A DNA stretch of 64,000 nt from Carnobacterium inhibens subsp. inhibens DSM 13024. Lineage in GTDB: Bacteria; Bacillota; Bacilli; Lactobacillales; Carnobacteriaceae. Each line of letters begins with the position of its first letter. Positions within the stretch are counted from its first letter, which is position 1. Made by a program: the position numbers and the translations under genes. The notes under the pieces are model-generated. The model had not been told where the DNA came from, did no database searches, and was given only the letters and a program-made list of their open reading frames with translations. Where the stretch lies: positions 1,604,784 through 1,668,783 of the forward strand of contig NZ_JQIV01000006.1 of NCBI RefSeq assembly GCF_000746825.1, in the 5' to 3' direction. Below are positions 41,202-53,320 of the stretch, one piece after another.

Positions 41202-42016
41202 AACCAGTCCACCATCCCTTCTTCAGTCAAGTACTCAGCTGGAACATCAATGCCGCGATCGCGTAAGTCGCTTTTCAGCTTTTCAGCAAAAGGCAGATCA
41301 AGTCCCATTTCAATTAATTGGTCTCCATACGAGAATATCTCTTCCGGTGATCCTTCTTGTACCAGTTCGCCATTTTTCATCACTAGGATGCGATTAGCAT
41401 TTGCTGCTTCATCAATATCATGCGTAATCGAAATAACCGTTAGATTCGCTTTTTCTTTGATTTCTTTAACGGTCGCCAGCACTTCTTGTCGACCTTGCGG
41501 ATCCAGCATACTGGTCGCTTCATCTAGAATAATGATCTGCGGACGTAAAGCTACAACTCCTGCAATAGCTACCCTTTGTTTTTGACCTCCAGATAACCGA
41601 GCCGGTTCTTTTTCCATAAAGTCTTCCATTTTAACGCGCGTGATTGCACTCTTAACACGTTCGATCATATCATCTCTAGGAATCCCTTGATTTTCTAGAC
41701 CAAAAGCCACATCATCTTGAACGGTTGATCCTACAAATTGATTGTCTGGATTTTGAAACACCATTCCAACCATTTCACGGATGTCCCAAATATTTTCCTC
41801 ACTTAATACAAGACCACCAACTGTCACTTCTCCTTGGCTGGGAGCTATCAATCCATTAATGGTTTTAGCTAGAGTTGATTTACCTGAACCGTTATGGCCA
41901 ATAATTGCGATCCATTCACCCTCTTCAATTGAGAGAGAAACATTATTTAATGCCTGTCTTTCATCAGTTTCATGATATTGATAAGAAATTTCTTTTAATG
42001 TTATGATTTTATCCAT
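41177..42016 (-). CDS. ecfA1: ECF transporter ATP-binding subunit EcfA1
   Basis: ABC ATPase, 279 aa from ATG 42016 (GAGGA upstream). Walker A GHNGSGKST, Q-loop FQNPDNQFVG, signature LSGGQKQRVAIAG, Walker B IIILDEATSMLD. An upstream in-frame start at 42100 would add 28 residues not found in the family. First gene of the ecf-truA-GNAT operon, downstream of rplQ as in many Firmicutes. Confidence 0.96.
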   Translation of the reverse strand: MDKIITLKEISYQYHETDERQALNNVSLSIEEGEWIAIIGHNGSGKSTLAKTINGLIAPSQGEVTVGGLVLSEENIWDIREMVGMVFQNPDNQFVGSTVQDDVAFGLENQGIPRDDMIERVKSAITRVKMEDFMEKEPARLSGGQKQRVAIAGVVALRPQIIILDEATSMLDPQGRQEVLATVKEIKEKANLTVISITHDIDEAANANRILVMKNGELVQEGSPEEIFSYGDQLIEMGLDLPFAEKLKSDLRDRGIDVPAEYLTEEGMVDWLWTLLSKK

Positions 42017-42124
42017 TGAACATTCCTCACGTTCTATATCCTGAAAAAGAGTGGTTTCTTTTCCAGCTTTTTTTAAACCAAATTTAGTTAAGACTATCAA
42101 AAAAGAAGTTTCATTGCAATTCGA

Positions 42125-42470
42125 TGATTTCCAACTTATTTTTATTCGTTCTTAATAAACTACTTCATAGTATAGCATTTCTTGACCTATTTTCGGAGGT
42201 GTCTTGACATATTTTAAAAGAACTTTACATTCTTTTTCATTTTAATAAACTTAAGTACATTAAAAACCTATTCGCATCGCTAATTTCTTGTTTCCATGAA
42301 AGAGTGAAACACTTTTGTTGTTCTACTTTTACGTCAACATCCATTTTATTGCTCAATTTTGTGAAATAGACATTACTTTAGTATTTAATACTTCATTCTA
42401 TGCTAATCTTTCAGATGTTTTCAACGTTTTACAAGTAATAACCTCTAGTTTTTACAATCCAACCAATTTT
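42125..42470. other. Long AT-rich gap without gene
   Basis: Between ecfA1 and the terminator at 42474 I find no gene or RNA. Any ecfA1 promoter must lie here; a TATACT at about 42169-42174 (minus strand) is a possible -10 box without a good -35. Confidence 0.4.
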
Positions 42471-42473
42471 TTA

Positions 42474-42524
42474 TATTAAAAAAGGAAACAAATATATGGA
42501 CACCCCCACCTACTTGTTTCCTTT
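42474..42524 (-). terminator. Terminator of alpha operon (after rplQ)
   Basis: An 11-bp stem AAAGGAAACAA/TTGTTTCCTTT (42481-42491, 42514-42524) with TTTTTTAATAT on the minus strand. A second hairpin, TCTCCTGA/TCAGGAGA (42565-42572, 42588-42595), lies between it and rplQ. Confidence 0.75.
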
Positions 42525-42740
42525 CTTAAGACAAAAAAAATCACTTTCTTTTGATGAATTTACCTCTCCTGAATGAGCAATCTCAAGTCAGGAGAAGTTT
42601 CGAGCTAGACTTGGAAACCAATTTTCATTGATCCCATCATCATAACACTCTTTGCATACATCTAAAAAGTGAAACAAATTTAATTTTGAACCTGTTCTAG
42701 AATAAACGCGGCAACTCGTCATTCTAGTAGTGAATGAAAA

Positions 42741-43121
42741 TTAAACTAATTCAATAATAACCATTGGTGCAGCATCGCCGCGACGTGGTTGAGTTTTCAT
42801 GATACGTGTGTATCCACCTTGACGCTCAGCGTAACGTGGAGCAACATCACTAAACAATTTTTGTAAAACTGATTGAACAACGATATCTTCGCCTTCTTCT
42901 TTAACAGAAGCGACTTCATTACGTACGAATTCAGCAGCTTGACGGCGTGCGTGTAAATCGCCTTTTTTGCCTAAAGTAATCATTTTTTCAGTCGTTTTAC
43001 GGACTTCTTTAGCGCGAGCTTCAGTCGTTACGATGCGTTCGTTGATGATCAAATCAGAAGTTAAGTCGCGTAGCATTGCTTTACGTTGTGAACTTGTACG
43101 TCCTAATTTACGGTAACCCAT
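42741..43121 (-). CDS. rplQ: 50S ribosomal protein L17
   Basis: L17, 126 aa: [25 protein letters not shown] start and [25 protein letters not shown] end. Last gene of the alpha operon, 26 nt after rpoA; GGGAGG lies before the ATG. Confidence 0.97.
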   Translation of the reverse strand: MGYRKLGRTSSQRKAMLRDLTSDLIINERIVTTEARAKEVRKTTEKMITLGKKGDLHARRQAAEFVRNEVASVKEEGEDIVVQSVLQKLFSDVAPRYAERQGGYTRIMKTQPRRGDAAPMVIIELV

Positions 43122-43147
43122 TGTACATTTCCTCCCTTGTTACAGTA

Positions 43148-44092
43148 CTAGTCATCTTGGCGTAAGTTTAAGTCTAATTCAGCTAACTTAAATTTCACTT
43201 CTTCAAGTGATTTACGTCCTAGATTACGTACTTTAATCATTTCAGCTTCAGTTTTATCTGTTAACTCTTGAACAGAATTGATTCCAGCACGTTTCAAACA
43301 GTTGTATGAACGGACAGACAAATCAAGCTCTTCAATTGTCATTTCGAGCATTTTCTCTTTATGAGTTTCTTCTTTTTCTACCATGATTTCAGCTTTACGA
43401 GCTTCATCAGTTAGATTTACAAAGACGTTTAAATGTTCTGTAAGAATTTTAGCTGCTAAACTCACAGCCTCTTCTGGACTAATCGAACCATCTGCCCAAA
43501 CATCAAGTGTTAATTTGTCAGAAATATTTTTTTGACCCACTCGAGTATTTTCAACTTGATAGTTCACACGACTAACCGGGGTGTAAATTGAATCGACTGG
43601 CAATACACCAATTGGCATATCGTCTTGTTTATTATGTTCAGCACGTACATATCCGCGTCCTGATTTTGCTGTCATGCGTACGTGGAAGCGTGCGCCTTCT
43701 GCAACTGTACAAATGTACAAGTCAGGATTTAAGATTTCAACATCGCTATCATAAATGATATCAGCTGCTGTTACGACTGCTGGACCTTTTACGTCAATTT
43801 CAATCGTTTTGTCTTCACCAGAATATAACTTGAGAGCAAGTTTTTTAATATTTAAAATGATTGATGTTACATCCTCAACAACACCATCGACAGTTGAAAA
43901 TTCATGTAATACACCATCAATTTGAATAGTAGTTACTGCTGCTCCTGGAAGAGAAGACAACAAAATACGACGTAGTGAATTACCTAACGTTGTACCATAA
44001 CCGCGTTCAAGTGGTTCTACAACGAATTTACCAAACTTGGCATCATCGCTGATCTCAATCGTTTCAATTCTTGGTTTCTCAATTTCGATCAT
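43148..44092 (-). CDS. rpoA: RNA polymerase alpha subunit
   Basis: Alpha subunit, 314 aa. The N-terminal assembly domain includes [23 protein letters not shown]; the C-terminal domain has the helix-hairpin-helix [23 protein letters not shown] and [14 protein letters not shown] that bind UP elements and activators. It lies between rpsK and rplQ as usual. Confidence 0.98.
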   Translation of the reverse strand: MIEIEKPRIETIEISDDAKFGKFVVEPLERGYGTTLGNSLRRILLSSLPGAAVTTIQIDGVLHEFSTVDGVVEDVTSIILNIKKLALKLYSGEDKTIEIDVKGPAVVTAADIIYDSDVEILNPDLYICTVAEGARFHVRMTAKSGRGYVRAEHNKQDDMPIGVLPVDSIYTPVSRVNYQVENTRVGQKNISDKLTLDVWADGSISPEEAVSLAAKILTEHLNVFVNLTDEARKAEIMVEKEETHKEKMLEMTIEELDLSVRSYNCLKRAGINSVQELTDKTEAEMIKVRNLGRKSLEEVKFKLAELDLNLRQDD

Positions 44093-44164
44093 TCTATCTA
44101 TACCCCTTTCAAAACGTTAAGTTCATGTTATTGAGTGCTACCTACATAGTGAAGCGGCTCTCAA

Positions 44165-44551
44165 TTAAACACGACGGCGTTTTGGAGGGCGGCATCCATT
44201 ATGAGGAATTGGAGTTACGTCACGAATTGCTGTAACTTCTAATCCAGTAGCTTGTAAAGAACGAATTGCTGCTTCACGACCAGAACCTGGACCTTTAACT
44301 GCAACTTCTACAGTTTTCATTCCGTTTTCCATACTTACTTTAGCGGCTGCTTCAGCTGCCATTTGAGCTGCAAATGGAGTAGATTTTTTTGATCCGCGGA
44401 ATCCTAAAGATCCTGCTGAAGACCATGAAATCGCATTTCCATGTACATCTGTAATCATTACGATTGTGTTGTTAAAAGTAGAACGAATATGTGCAACTCC
44501 GCTTTCTACATTCTTTTTAACACGACGTTTACGTGTAACTTTTTTTGCCAT
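44165..44551 (-). CDS. rpsK: 30S ribosomal protein S11
   Basis: S11, 128 aa, with [41 protein letters not shown] and the C-terminal [14 protein letters not shown]. It follows rpsM by 23 nt. Confidence 0.98.
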   Translation of the reverse strand: MAKKVTRKRRVKKNVESGVAHIRSTFNNTIVMITDVHGNAISWSSAGSLGFRGSKKSTPFAAQMAAEAAAKVSMENGMKTVEVAVKGPGSGREAAIRSLQATGLEVTAIRDVTPIPHNGCRPPKRRRV

Positions 44552-44574
44552 GAGGTTACCTCCTTACTAATGTT

Positions 44575-44940
44575 TTATTTTTTTCTGCCGGCAATTGATT
44601 TAGCTGGGCCTTTACGAGTACGCGCGTTGTTTTTCGTGTTTTGTCCACGAACTGGTAAACCACGGCGATGACGTATGCCTCGGTATGATCCGATTTCAAT
44701 CAATCGTTTGATGTCTTGGCTTACTTCACGACGAAGGTCACCTTCAACTTTTAATTTATCAATTGTAGAACGAATAGCGTCTAATTGATCATTTGACAAG
44801 TCACGTACACGAATTTCTTCAGATACGCCAGCTTCGTTTAAGACTTTTTGAGCTGTGTTTTTACCGATTCCATATATATAAGTTAGAGAAATTACTACGC
44901 GTTTGTCACGCGGAATATCTACACCTGCAATACGAGCCAT
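44575..44940 (-). CDS. rpsM: 30S ribosomal protein S13
   Basis: S13, 121 aa from ATG 44940 ([15 protein letters not shown]), with AGGAGG 11 nt upstream; an in-frame start two codons earlier is not used. The C-terminus has [19 protein letters not shown], which contacts the P-site tRNA. Confidence 0.97.
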   Translation of the reverse strand: MARIAGVDIPRDKRVVISLTYIYGIGKNTAQKVLNEAGVSEEIRVRDLSNDQLDAIRSTIDKLKVEGDLRREVSQDIKRLIEIGSYRGIRHRRGLPVRGQNTKNNARTRKGPAKSIAGRKK

Positions 44941-44971
44941 TAACAATTACACCTCCTGTTTTTTTAAATGA

Positions 44972-45085
44972 TTATCCTTGGCGTTGTTTGTGTTTAGGGT
45001 TTTCGCAAATCACCATAACACGTCCTTTACGACGGATAACTTTGCATTTGTCACAAATTTTCTTTACTGATGGTCTTACTTTCAT
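44972..45085 (-). CDS. rpmJ: 50S ribosomal protein L36
   Basis: L36, 37 aa: [17 protein letters not shown], then [20 protein letters not shown]. The zinc ligands C-x2-C...C...H are present, so this is the zinc-binding form. It lies between infA and rpsM; GGAGG precedes the ATG. Confidence 0.97.
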   Translation of the reverse strand: MKVRPSVKKICDKCKVIRRKGRVMVICENPKHKQRQG

Positions 45086-45119
45086 GAACTATACCTCCTA
45101 TTTTATTGACGGAGTACAA

Positions 45120-45338
45120 TTATTTAAAGCGATAAGTTATGCGACCACGTGATAAATCATACGGTGACAACTCAACTGTTACTTTGTCTCCTGGTAGGAT
45201 TCTAATGTAGTGCATTCGGATTTTACCTGAAACGTGAGCCAATACAACATGGCCATTTTCAAGTTCGACTTTAAACATTGCATTCGGCAAAGTTTCAACG
45301 ACTGTTCCTTCAATTTCAATGACATCGTCTTTCGCCAC
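45120..45338 (-). CDS. infA: Translation initiation factor IF-1
   Basis: IF-1, 72 aa: an OB-fold protein that binds the ribosomal A site at initiation. The start is GTG 45338 ([13 protein letters not shown]), with AAGGAGG 8 nt upstream. An upstream in-frame start would add 12 residues absent from the family. Own promoter at 45472-45500. Confidence 0.97.
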   Translation of the reverse strand: MAKDDVIEIEGTVVETLPNAMFKVELENGHVVLAHVSGKIRMHYIRILPGDKVTVELSPYDLSRGRITYRFK

Positions 45339-45471
45339 GCCTAGTACCTCCTTAAAATTGTTTCGCATTTGCACGCGATAAACAGTGAGCGCACTTAGCC
45401 CTCACCTTCTATTTTTTTAATCTTCTTATAATAACACAATAGTTCAGCATTGAAAAGACAACACCTCGAAT

Positions 45472-45500
45472 ATTGTACCACAAATTAAATATAGTGACAA
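45472..45500 (-). promoter_or_regulatory. Promoter between adk and infA
   Basis: On the minus strand, TTGTCA (45500-45495), 17-nt spacer, TACAAT (45477-45472). It lies 134 bases before infA and can drive infA-rpmJ-rpsM-rpsK-rpoA-rplQ independently of the S10 promoter. Confidence 0.65.
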
Positions 45501-45598
45501 GTAGCCTTGCTCGAATACTGTTTAATCAATTTCAACAGTGATCTTGCTGGCAGTGACTTATATCAAGAATATAATGAAGTCATTGTTGCTCTGTTCAT

Positions 45599-46297
<699 letters not shown>

Positions 46298-46311
46298 TCA
46301 ACACTTTCTTC

Positions 46312-47607
46312 TTATTGTATAAAGCCTTGGTAACTTTTTTTAGACATTTGGCCTTCAAGTTGTCTCATAAGTTCTAGAGCTACACCAACTACGATAAGTA
46401 GGCTGGTTCCACCTAGAGAAACAGATTGAGGTAAGTTCCAAACGTTTGACGCAAGTATTGGAAGTATTGCGATAACTCCAAGATAAACAGCTCCGACTGT
46501 ACTCAAACGCGTTAGCGTTGCTGAGATAAAGTCTTGTGTTGGTTTTCCTGGACGCACACTAGGAATATATCCGCCTTGTTTTTGTAAGTTTTCAGCAACT
46601 TTTTCCGGATTCACTTGGATGAATGCGTAGAAATACGTAAAGACTACAATTAAAACAGTATATAATACTGCTCCAATCGGTTCTTGCAAGTTAAAGATCT
46701 TATTTAAAATGATAAACCATTGTGCATCTGCATTCGTAGCACTAAAGAATCCTAAGACTGTTTGTGGTGTCATAATAAATGAACTTGCGAAGATAACTGG
46801 AATAACACCAGCTGAGTTTACTTTCAAAGGCAAGTGAGTGTCCTGGTTTGAGCCAGCTGAACGTTTTGAGTATTGAACAGGAATTTTTCTTTTTGCATTT
46901 TCGACGTAGACGACTGTTACAACAATTGCTACGAAAGCAATCGCAATTAGAAGTGCGAAGAGAAGAGCTTGCGCCATTTCATCTCCAGCATTTCGTATTT
47001 GTGAATTGTAAAAATCACTTAAATCAGAAGGTACACGAGCAATGATACCTGAGAAGATAATCATTGAAGTCCCGTTTCCAAATCCCTTAACTGTAATTTG
47101 TTCCCCTAGCCACATAACTAACATAGTTCCGGCAGTAAACATGACGGCAATCATAAGATAAGTAGTCGTTCCTGGATTGATAATCAATCCTTGGTTCGTG
47201 CCAGCATTAAACCCATAAGAGATACCAATTGCTTGAACAAATGCCAACCCAATTGTTAAGTATCTTGTAACTTGGTTTAATTTTCTGCGGCCTACTTCAC
47301 CTTGTTTTGCCCATTCAGCAAACTTAGGAATAATGTCCATTTGCAACAGTTGAACAACAATTGAGGCAGTGATATAAGGAGAAACACCGAGTGCAAAAAT
47401 AGAAAATCTGTCTAATGCTCCCCCACCGATAGTATTCAATAAACTAAACAAAGAACTATTTGAGGATAGTTCTTGTAAAGCTGCCGCATTAACACCAGGA
47501 ACCGTTATATGAGTTCCTAGTCTAAACACGATTAAAATACCTAAAGTGAAGATAATTCTACTTCGAATGTCCTTTGCTTTAAAGGATTCTATAAGCAGTT
47601 TGATCAT
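46312..47607 (-). CDS. secY: Protein translocase subunit SecY
   Basis: SecY, 431 aa, ten membrane helices, the channel of the Sec translocon. Landmarks: FRLGTHITVPGVNAAAL, the plug region after LGVSPYITASIVVQLLQMD, and ENLQKQGGYIPSVRPGKPT. Its start overlaps the rplO stop by one base (TAATG), so the two are coupled. Confidence 0.98.
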   Translation of the reverse strand: MIKLLIESFKAKDIRSRIIFTLGILIVFRLGTHITVPGVNAAALQELSSNSSLFSLLNTIGGGALDRFSIFALGVSPYITASIVVQLLQMDIIPKFAEWAKQGEVGRRKLNQVTRYLTIGLAFVQAIGISYGFNAGTNQGLIINPGTTTYLMIAVMFTAGTMLVMWLGEQITVKGFGNGTSMIIFSGIIARVPSDLSDFYNSQIRNAGDEMAQALLFALLIAIAFVAIVVTVVYVENAKRKIPVQYSKRSAGSNQDTHLPLKVNSAGVIPVIFASSFIMTPQTVLGFFSATNADAQWFIILNKIFNLQEPIGAVLYTVLIVVFTYFYAFIQVNPEKVAENLQKQGGYIPSVRPGKPTQDFISATLTRLSTVGAVYLGVIAILPILASNVWNLPQSVSLGGTSLLIVVGVALELMRQLEGQMSKKSYQGFIQ

Positions 47608-48047
47608 TAGATCACCTCAACTGAACCGCCAGCAGCTTCAATTGCTTCTTTAGCTGCTTGGGAGAATTTGCTTGCTTGAACAGTAAGTTTACGTTCAACT
47701 TGACCATTACCCAAAACTTTAATCCCTGATTTTTCAGATTTGATGACTTTTGTTTCCACCAACAATGCTGGTGTTACTACTGTACCATCTTCGAAACGGT
47801 TTAAAGTATCAAGATTTACAATAGCGAATTCTTTGCGGTTGATGTTTGTAAATCCACGTTTTGGTACACGACGGAATAATGGTGTTTGACCACCTTCAAA
47901 TCCTAAACGTACGCCACCACCTGAACGTGAGTTTTGTCCTTTTTGGCCTCGACCTGATGTTTTACCGTTACCTGATGAAGTCCCACGTCCAACGCGGTTA
48001 CGCACTTTACGAGATCCTTCTGCGGGTTGTAATTCATGAAGTTTCAT
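47607..48047 (-). CDS. rplO: 50S ribosomal protein L15
   Basis: L15, 146 aa, with the long glycine-rich basic N-terminus ([23 protein letters not shown]) and the C-terminal [23 protein letters not shown] lies upstream. Confidence 0.98.
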   Translation of the reverse strand: MKLHELQPAEGSRKVRNRVGRGTSSGNGKTSGRGQKGQNSRSGGGVRLGFEGGQTPLFRRVPKRGFTNINRKEFAIVNLDTLNRFEDGTVVTPALLVETKVIKSEKSGIKVLGNGQVERKLTVQASKFSQAAKEAIEAAGGSVEVI

Positions 48048-48091
48048 ATAGATTAGGCACCTCCTTCAATTAAAAGTCTACTTACTTGTTA

Positions 48092-48271
48092 CTATACTTC
48101 TTTAACGTCCACTAAATGTGAGATTGTGTTAACCATACCAGTGATTGCTTCATTAGCAGGCTTCACTACAGTGCTGTTGATTTTTCTTAATCCAAGAGCT
48201 TTAACTGTATCTTTTTGGTTTTGAGGACGTCCGATAACGCTACGTTTTAAAGTAATTTCTAAATTAGCCAT
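48092..48271 (-). CDS. rpmD: 50S ribosomal protein L30
   Basis: L30, 59 aa: [20 protein letters not shown], then [18 protein letters not shown]. It lies between rpsE and rplO as in all Firmicutes spc operons. AGGAGGACATTAAGAA precedes the ATG. Confidence 0.97.
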   Translation of the reverse strand: MANLEITLKRSVIGRPQNQKDTVKALGLRKINSTVVKPANEAITGMVNTISHLVDVKEV

Positions 48272-48286
48272 TTCTTAATGTCCTCC

Positions 48287-48787
48287 TTATCCTATAATTT
48301 CTTCTACAGTTTTACCGCGAAGTTTTGCAACATCTTCAACGCGTTTCAACTGTAATAAACCTTCAACAGTAGCACGAATCATATTGATTGGTGTACTTGA
48401 ACCTAAAGATTTACTTGTTACGTCAGCAACTCCAGCTAATTCCAAGATGGCACGTACTGGACCACCAGCAGAAACCCCAGAACCGGCAACAGCAGGTTTG
48501 ATTAAGATGTTACCGCCGCTGTAGCGACCAATAACTTCGTGAGGAATCGTAGTATCTACCATAGGTACTTCAATAAGATTCTTCTTAGCATCTTCAATTG
48601 CTTTGCGGATAGCTTCTGGTACTTCTTGAGCTTTACCAGTACCGAAACCTACGTGTCCGTTTTTATCTCCGACAACAACGATAGCAGCAAAACGTAGACG
48701 ACGTCCACCTTTAACAACTTTAGTTACGCGATTGATTGAAACGACACGATCTTCTAATTCCAAATGTGTTGGATCGATGTAAACCAT
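48287..48787 (-). CDS. rpsE: 30S ribosomal protein S5
   Basis: S5, 166 aa: [44 protein letters not shown] and [21 protein letters not shown]. No change is visible in the loop (VKGGRRL) where spectinomycin resistance mutations arise. Confidence 0.98.
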   Translation of the reverse strand: MVYIDPTHLELEDRVVSINRVTKVVKGGRRLRFAAIVVVGDKNGHVGFGTGKAQEVPEAIRKAIEDAKKNLIEVPMVDTTIPHEVIGRYSGGNILIKPAVAGSGVSAGGPVRAILELAGVADVTSKSLGSSTPINMIRATVEGLLQLKRVEDVAKLRGKTVEEIIG

Positions 48788-48807
48788 GTGTGGTATTCCT
48801 CCTTTTT

Positions 48808-49164
48808 TTAAAATTCTAGTCCATTTTCGCGAGCAGCTTCAGCTAAAGCTTGCACACGGCCATGGTAAAGGTATCCACCACGGTCAAAGACTACTTGTTT
48901 GATACCTTTTTCTACAGCACTTTTAGCGATAGCTGAACCAACAGCTGAAGCTTGTGCTACTTTTGTTTCTCCTGAAACTTCTTTGTCTAATGAAGATGCA
49001 CTTGCTAGCGTTACACCCGCTACGTCATCAATTACTTGAGCGTAGATGTTTTTATTAGAACGGAACACGTTTAAGCGTGGGCACTCTGCAGTACCAGAAA
49101 TTTTAGAACGTACACGACCATGTCTTTTCAGACGTAGTTTGTTTTTGTCTGGTTTTGTAATCAC
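48808..49164 (-). CDS. rplR: 50S ribosomal protein L18
   Basis: L18, 118 aa from GTG 49164 ([19 protein letters not shown]); AAAGAGG lies 8 nt upstream. A GTG at 49173 sits inside the ribosome-binding site and is rejected. It binds 5S rRNA. Confidence 0.96.
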   Translation of the reverse strand: MITKPDKNKLRLKRHGRVRSKISGTAECPRLNVFRSNKNIYAQVIDDVAGVTLASASSLDKEVSGETKVAQASAVGSAIAKSAVEKGIKQVVFDRGGYLYHGRVQALAEAARENGLEF

Positions 49165-49212
49165 AATTGTCACCTCTTTAATTTTATGGTTGAAAATTAG
49201 GCAGCCAGGCTA

Positions 49213-49749
49213 TTATTTACCTGTTTTACCTTCTTTACGACGTACAACTTCGTCAGAATAACGAATTCCTTTACCTTTATAAGGTTCAGGTGGACGTACG
49301 CTACGAATGTTAGCAGCTAAAGCGCCAACTTTCTCTTTGTTCATTCCTTTAACAACTACTTTAGTGTTTGCAGGAACTTCAACGTTAATTCCATCTTCTG
49401 GAACAAATTCTACAGGATGAGAGTATCCAACGTTCAATACAAGTTTTTCACCTTGTAATTGAGCACGGTACCCAACACCAACTAATTCTAATGTTTTTTC
49501 AAAACCAACAGTTACACCAACAATCATGTTGTTTAAATTAGCACGCATTGTGCCATGTAGTGCACGATTTGTTTTCAAGTCGTTTGGACGAGAAAAGTTA
49601 ATTTCGTTGCCTTCTACATTCATTGTGATAACTGGGCTGAAAGAACGACTCAATTCACCTTTTGGCCCTTTAACAGTAACGATGTCCTCATTACGAGTAA
49701 CCGTTACGCCTTCAGGGATAGTGATTGTTTTATTACCTATACGGCTCAC
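49213..49749 (-). CDS. rplF: 50S ribosomal protein L6
   Basis: L6, 178 aa: [17 protein letters not shown] start and the C-terminal signature [23 protein letters not shown]. It lies between rpsH and rplR. Confidence 0.98.
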   Translation of the reverse strand: MSRIGNKTITIPEGVTVTRNEDIVTVKGPKGELSRSFSPVITMNVEGNEINFSRPNDLKTNRALHGTMRANLNNMIVGVTVGFEKTLELVGVGYRAQLQGEKLVLNVGYSHPVEFVPEDGINVEVPANTKVVVKGMNKEKVGALAANIRSVRPPEPYKGKGIRYSDEVVRRKEGKTGK

Positions 49750-49780
49750 AGCAATGCACCTCCTTGATTATTCTTACTTA

Positions 49781-50179
49781 TTACCAAACGTAAGCGATTA
49801 TTTCGCCACCGATATTTTTTGCTCTTGCTTCTTTATCTGTGATGACACCTTCAGAAGTTGATACGATCGCAATACCAAGTCCGTTAAGAACTTTAGGTAC
49901 TTCGCCAGCTTTAGCGTAAACACGCAAACCTGGTTTAGAGATACGTTTCAATCCTGTGATAACACGTTCGTTGTTTTTTCCGTATTTTAAGAAAACGCGG
50001 ATAACGCCTTGTTTGTCATCTTCCATGTATTCAACATCTTTAATGAAACCTTCACGTTTCAAAATGTTAGCAATGTCTTTTTTAATTTTTGATGCAGGTG
50101 CTTCTAATTGTTCGTGACGTGCTTGGTTAGCGTTACGTACACGAGTTAGAAAATCTGCAATTGGATCTGTCATGACCAT
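49781..50179 (-). CDS. rpsH: 30S ribosomal protein S8
   Basis: S8, 132 aa: [20 protein letters not shown] and the C-terminal [25 protein letters not shown]. It binds 16S rRNA and is the usual spc-operon translational regulator in other bacteria. Confidence 0.98.
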   Translation of the reverse strand: MVMTDPIADFLTRVRNANQARHEQLEAPASKIKKDIANILKREGFIKDVEYMEDDKQGVIRVFLKYGKNNERVITGLKRISKPGLRVYAKAGEVPKVLNGLGIAIVSTSEGVITDKEARAKNIGGEIIAYVW

Positions 50180-50210
50180 TGAATTTAGCCTCCTTTATGC
50201 GAGTATCGTA

Positions 50211-50396
50211 TTACCAGCTTGCTTTTTTCATGCCAGGAATTTGTCCTTTATAGGCAAGTTCACGGACGCAAATACGGCAAAGTTTAAATTTGCGGTAAAC
50301 TGAGTGTGGACGTCCACAGCGTTCACAACGAGTGTATGCTTGAGTTGAGAATTTAGCAGGGCGTTTGTTTTTAGCAATTTGTGATTTTTTAGCCAC
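50211..50396 (-). CDS. rpsZ: 30S ribosomal protein S14 type Z
   Basis: Zinc-binding S14, 61 aa: [23 protein letters not shown] with two C-x2-C pairs. It lies between rplE and rpsH. GGAGG precedes the ATG. Confidence 0.97.
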   Translation of the reverse strand: MAKKSQIAKNKRPAKFSTQAYTRCERCGRPHSVYRKFKLCRICVRELAYKGQIPGMKKASW

Positions 50397-50414
50397 GTAG
50401 TTCGCCTCCTATTC

Positions 50415-50954
50415 TTATTTTTGGAATGGCATTCCAAGTTGTGTCAAAAGTTCACGAGATTCTTCATCTGTGTTTGCAGTAGTTACAATAACAATATCCA
50501 TTCCGCGGACTTTGTCTACTTTATCGTAGTCAACTTCTGGGAAGATTAATTGTTCTTTAACTCCTAAAGTGTAGTTTCCACGTCCGTCAAATGACTTGTT
50601 GCTTATACCATGGAAGTCACGTACACGAGGAAGTGAAACAGAAACCAATTTATCTAAGAAATCGTACATTCTGTCTCCACGTAATGTAACTTTAGTACCA
50701 ATTGGCATACCTTCACGTAAACGGAAGCCAGCAATTGATTTTTTAGCTTTAGTAATTAATGGTTTTTGACCAGAAATCACTGTTAATTCGTCAACAGCTT
50801 TATCTAAATTTTTAGCATTTGATACAGCATCACCCACACCCATGTTGATAACGATTTTATCTACTTTAGGAGTTTGCATAATTGATTTGTAACCAAATTT
50901 TTCTACCATTGAGGGTGTTACTTCTTGGATATATTTTTCTTTAAGGCGGTTCAT
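50415..50954 (-). CDS. rplE: 50S ribosomal protein L5
   Basis: L5, 179 aa from ATG 50954 ([12 protein letters not shown]). AAGGAGG is 10 nt from this ATG but only one base from the in-frame ATG 50963, so the shorter start is chosen. Signatures [13 protein letters not shown] and [21 protein letters not shown]. Confidence 0.96.
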   Translation of the reverse strand: MNRLKEKYIQEVTPSMVEKFGYKSIMQTPKVDKIVINMGVGDAVSNAKNLDKAVDELTVISGQKPLITKAKKSIAGFRLREGMPIGTKVTLRGDRMYDFLDKLVSVSLPRVRDFHGISNKSFDGRGNYTLGVKEQLIFPEVDYDKVDKVRGMDIVIVTTANTDEESRELLTQLGMPFQK

Positions 50955-50980
50955 GAAGTTCATACCTCCTTCCTTATCTA

Positions 50981-51292
50981 TTATTTATCTAAAACTTCAC
51001 CGGTTTTTTTAGAAATACGTACTTTCTTACCATCTTCTACTTTAAAGCCAACACGAGTTGGTTCGCCAGTTGAAGCGTCTATTAGCATAACATTTGAAAC
51101 GTGTATAGGGGCTTCCATTTCAATGATTCCACCTTGTGGATTCGCTGAGTTAGGTTTTTGATGTTTTTTCATAACATTAACGCCTTCTACGATTACACGA
51201 TCTTTTTTAGGAAAAGCTTTTAATACAACAGCTTCAGTTCCTTTGTCTTTGCCAGTAATAACTTTTACTTTATCACCTGTTTTAATGTACAT
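50981..51292 (-). CDS. rplX: 50S ribosomal protein L24
   Basis: L24, 103 aa from ATG 51292 ([18 protein letters not shown], the KOW motif). GTG 51301 is possible and closer to AAAGGAGG, but it adds three residues absent from relatives. Ends [14 protein letters not shown]. Confidence 0.95.
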   Translation of the reverse strand: MYIKTGDKVKVITGKDKGTEAVVLKAFPKKDRVIVEGVNVMKKHQKPNSANPQGGIIEMEAPIHVSNVMLIDASTGEPTRVGFKVEDGKKVRISKKTGEVLDK

Positions 51293-51327
51293 GTCTTTCA
51301 CGCACCTCCTTTGTGGATGGTTGATTA

Positions 51328-51729
<402 letters not shown>

Positions 51730-51745
51730 TTATTTGTTGTAAACC

Positions 51746-52012
51746 TTAAATAGTAACAGATTCTTCAACAACTTCTACTAAACGGAAATGTTTTGTAGAT
51801 GATAATGGACGAGTTTCCATAATTTTTACGATATCGCCAATTTTGGCAACATTGTTTTCATCATGTGCTTTATATTTTTTAGAGTATTTAATACGTTTAC
51901 CATAACGGCTGTGTTTCTTTTGTGTTTCGATTACGACAACAATCGTTTTATCCATTTTGTCTGAAACAACTCGGCCTTGGTAGACTTTACGTTGATTACG
52001 TTCTTCACTCAT
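51746..52012 (-). CDS. rpsQ: 30S ribosomal protein S17
   Basis: S17, 88 aa from ATG 52012 ([23 protein letters not shown]); AAAGGAGG lies 10 nt upstream. An in-frame start nine codons earlier runs through the ribosome-binding site and is rejected. Confidence 0.96.
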   Translation of the reverse strand: MSEERNQRKVYQGRVVSDKMDKTIVVVIETQKKHSRYGKRIKYSKKYKAHDENNVAKIGDIVKIMETRPLSSTKHFRLVEVVEESVTI

Positions 52013-52039
52013 TGTTTGGTGACCTCCTTTGCCAATCAA

Positions 52040-52234
52040 CTATTTTTGTAATTCAGCTTGACGTAACGCAGTTTTAATGCGTGCAATCGATTTGCGAACT
52101 TCACTTAAGCGAGCAGTATTTTCTAGTTGGCCAGTAGCTAACTGGAATCTTAGATTGAATAACTCTTCTTTAAATGCTTTTTCTTTTTCAACCATTTCAG
52201 CAGTGGTTAACTCTTTAAGTTCATTAGCTTTCAT
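52040..52234 (-). CDS. rpmC: 50S ribosomal protein L29
   Basis: L29, 64 aa from ATG 52234 ([14 protein letters not shown]), ending [13 protein letters not shown]. The start overlaps the end of rplP by 11 nt, as is common. Confidence 0.95.
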   Translation of the reverse strand: MKANELKELTTAEMVEKEKAFKEELFNLRFQLATGQLENTARLSEVRKSIARIKTALRQAELQK

Positions 52235-52658
52235 TCGATTCACCACCAATTTCTTTACGTTTTACAATCTTAGTTTTAACAGGTAGTTTATGAGAAGCTA
52301 AACGAAGTGCTTCACGAGCTACTTCTTCTGAAACTCCATCAACTTCAAACATGATTTTGCCACGTTTTACTGGTGCAACCCAACCTTCGGGTGCTCCTTT
52401 ACCAGAACCCATACGAACTCCAATTGCTTTAGACGTATATGATTTATGAGGGAAGATTTTAATCCATACTTTCCCACCACGTTTCATGTAACGTGTCATT
52501 GCAATACGAGCTGCTTCAATTTGACGGTTTGTGATCCATTTTGATTCTACGGCTTGTAAACCCCATTCACCAAAAGTTACTTCTTTCCCACCTTTAGCTT
52601 CACCGCGCATTTTACCTCTAAATTCACGACGGAATTTTACACGTTTAGGTACTAACAT
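52224..52658 (-). CDS. rplP: 50S ribosomal protein L16
   Basis: L16, 144 aa: [43 protein letters not shown]. It contacts the A-site tRNA region. Two nucleotides separate it from rpsC. Confidence 0.98.
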   Translation of the reverse strand: MLVPKRVKFRREFRGKMRGEAKGGKEVTFGEWGLQAVESKWITNRQIEAARIAMTRYMKRGGKVWIKIFPHKSYTSKAIGVRMGSGKGAPEGWVAPVKRGKIMFEVDGVSEEVAREALRLASHKLPVKTKIVKRKEIGGESNES

Positions 52659-52660
52659 GA

Positions 52661-53317
52661 TTATTTCCCTCCTTTCTCAATGTTCTTTTTTGCAGGAAGA
52701 ACTTCTCCACGATAGATCCAAACTTTTACGCCTAGTTTACCGTAAGTTGTAGCTGCTTCTTCCCATGCGTAGTCGATATCGGCACGCAATGTATGAAGAG
52801 GAACAGTTCCTTCTGAATGTGTTTCGCTACGAGCGATATCTGCACCATTTAAACGGCCAGAAACCATTGTTTTAATACCTTTAGCTCCAGCACGCATTGT
52901 GCGTTGGATAGCTTGTTTTTGAGCACGACGGAAAGCAACACGGCTTTCTAGTTGACGAGCAATTCCTTCGCCGACTAATTTAGCATCTAGATCAGGGCGT
53001 TTGATTTCCACGATGTTGATGTGAACTCTTTTGCCTGTTAATTCATTTAATTTTTTACGTAATGCGTCAACTTCAGACCCACCTTTACCAATAACCATTC
53101 CTGGTTTAGCAGTATGAACTGAAACGTTAACACGGTTAGCAGCGCGTTCAATTTCTACTTTAGAAACAGAAGCTTCACTTAATTTTTTAGCAATATATTC
53201 GCGGATAGCGATATCTTCGTGTAAATAGTTTGCGAAATCTTTTTCTGCATACCATTTAGAATCCCAATCGCGGATGATACCTACACGTAAGCCTGTTGGA
53301 TTAATTTTTTGACCCAC
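52661..53317 (-). CDS. rpsC: 30S ribosomal protein S3
   Basis: S3, 218 aa: [24 protein letters not shown], the KH domain [18 protein letters not shown] and [20 protein letters not shown]. It lies between rplV and rplP. Confidence 0.98.
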   Translation of the reverse strand: MGQKINPTGLRVGIIRDWDSKWYAEKDFANYLHEDIAIREYIAKKLSEASVSKVEIERAANRVNVSVHTAKPGMVIGKGGSEVDALRKKLNELTGKRVHINIVEIKRPDLDAKLVGEGIARQLESRVAFRRAQKQAIQRTMRAGAKGIKTMVSGRLNGADIARSETHSEGTVPLHTLRADIDYAWEEAATTYGKLGVKVWIYRGEVLPAKKNIEKGGK

Positions 53318-53320
53318 AGA

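Noticed and set aside
42017-42740. CRISPR array, tRNA or small RNA in the large gap after rplQ
   Set aside because: No regular repeats, no cloverleaf; only terminator hairpins are visible.
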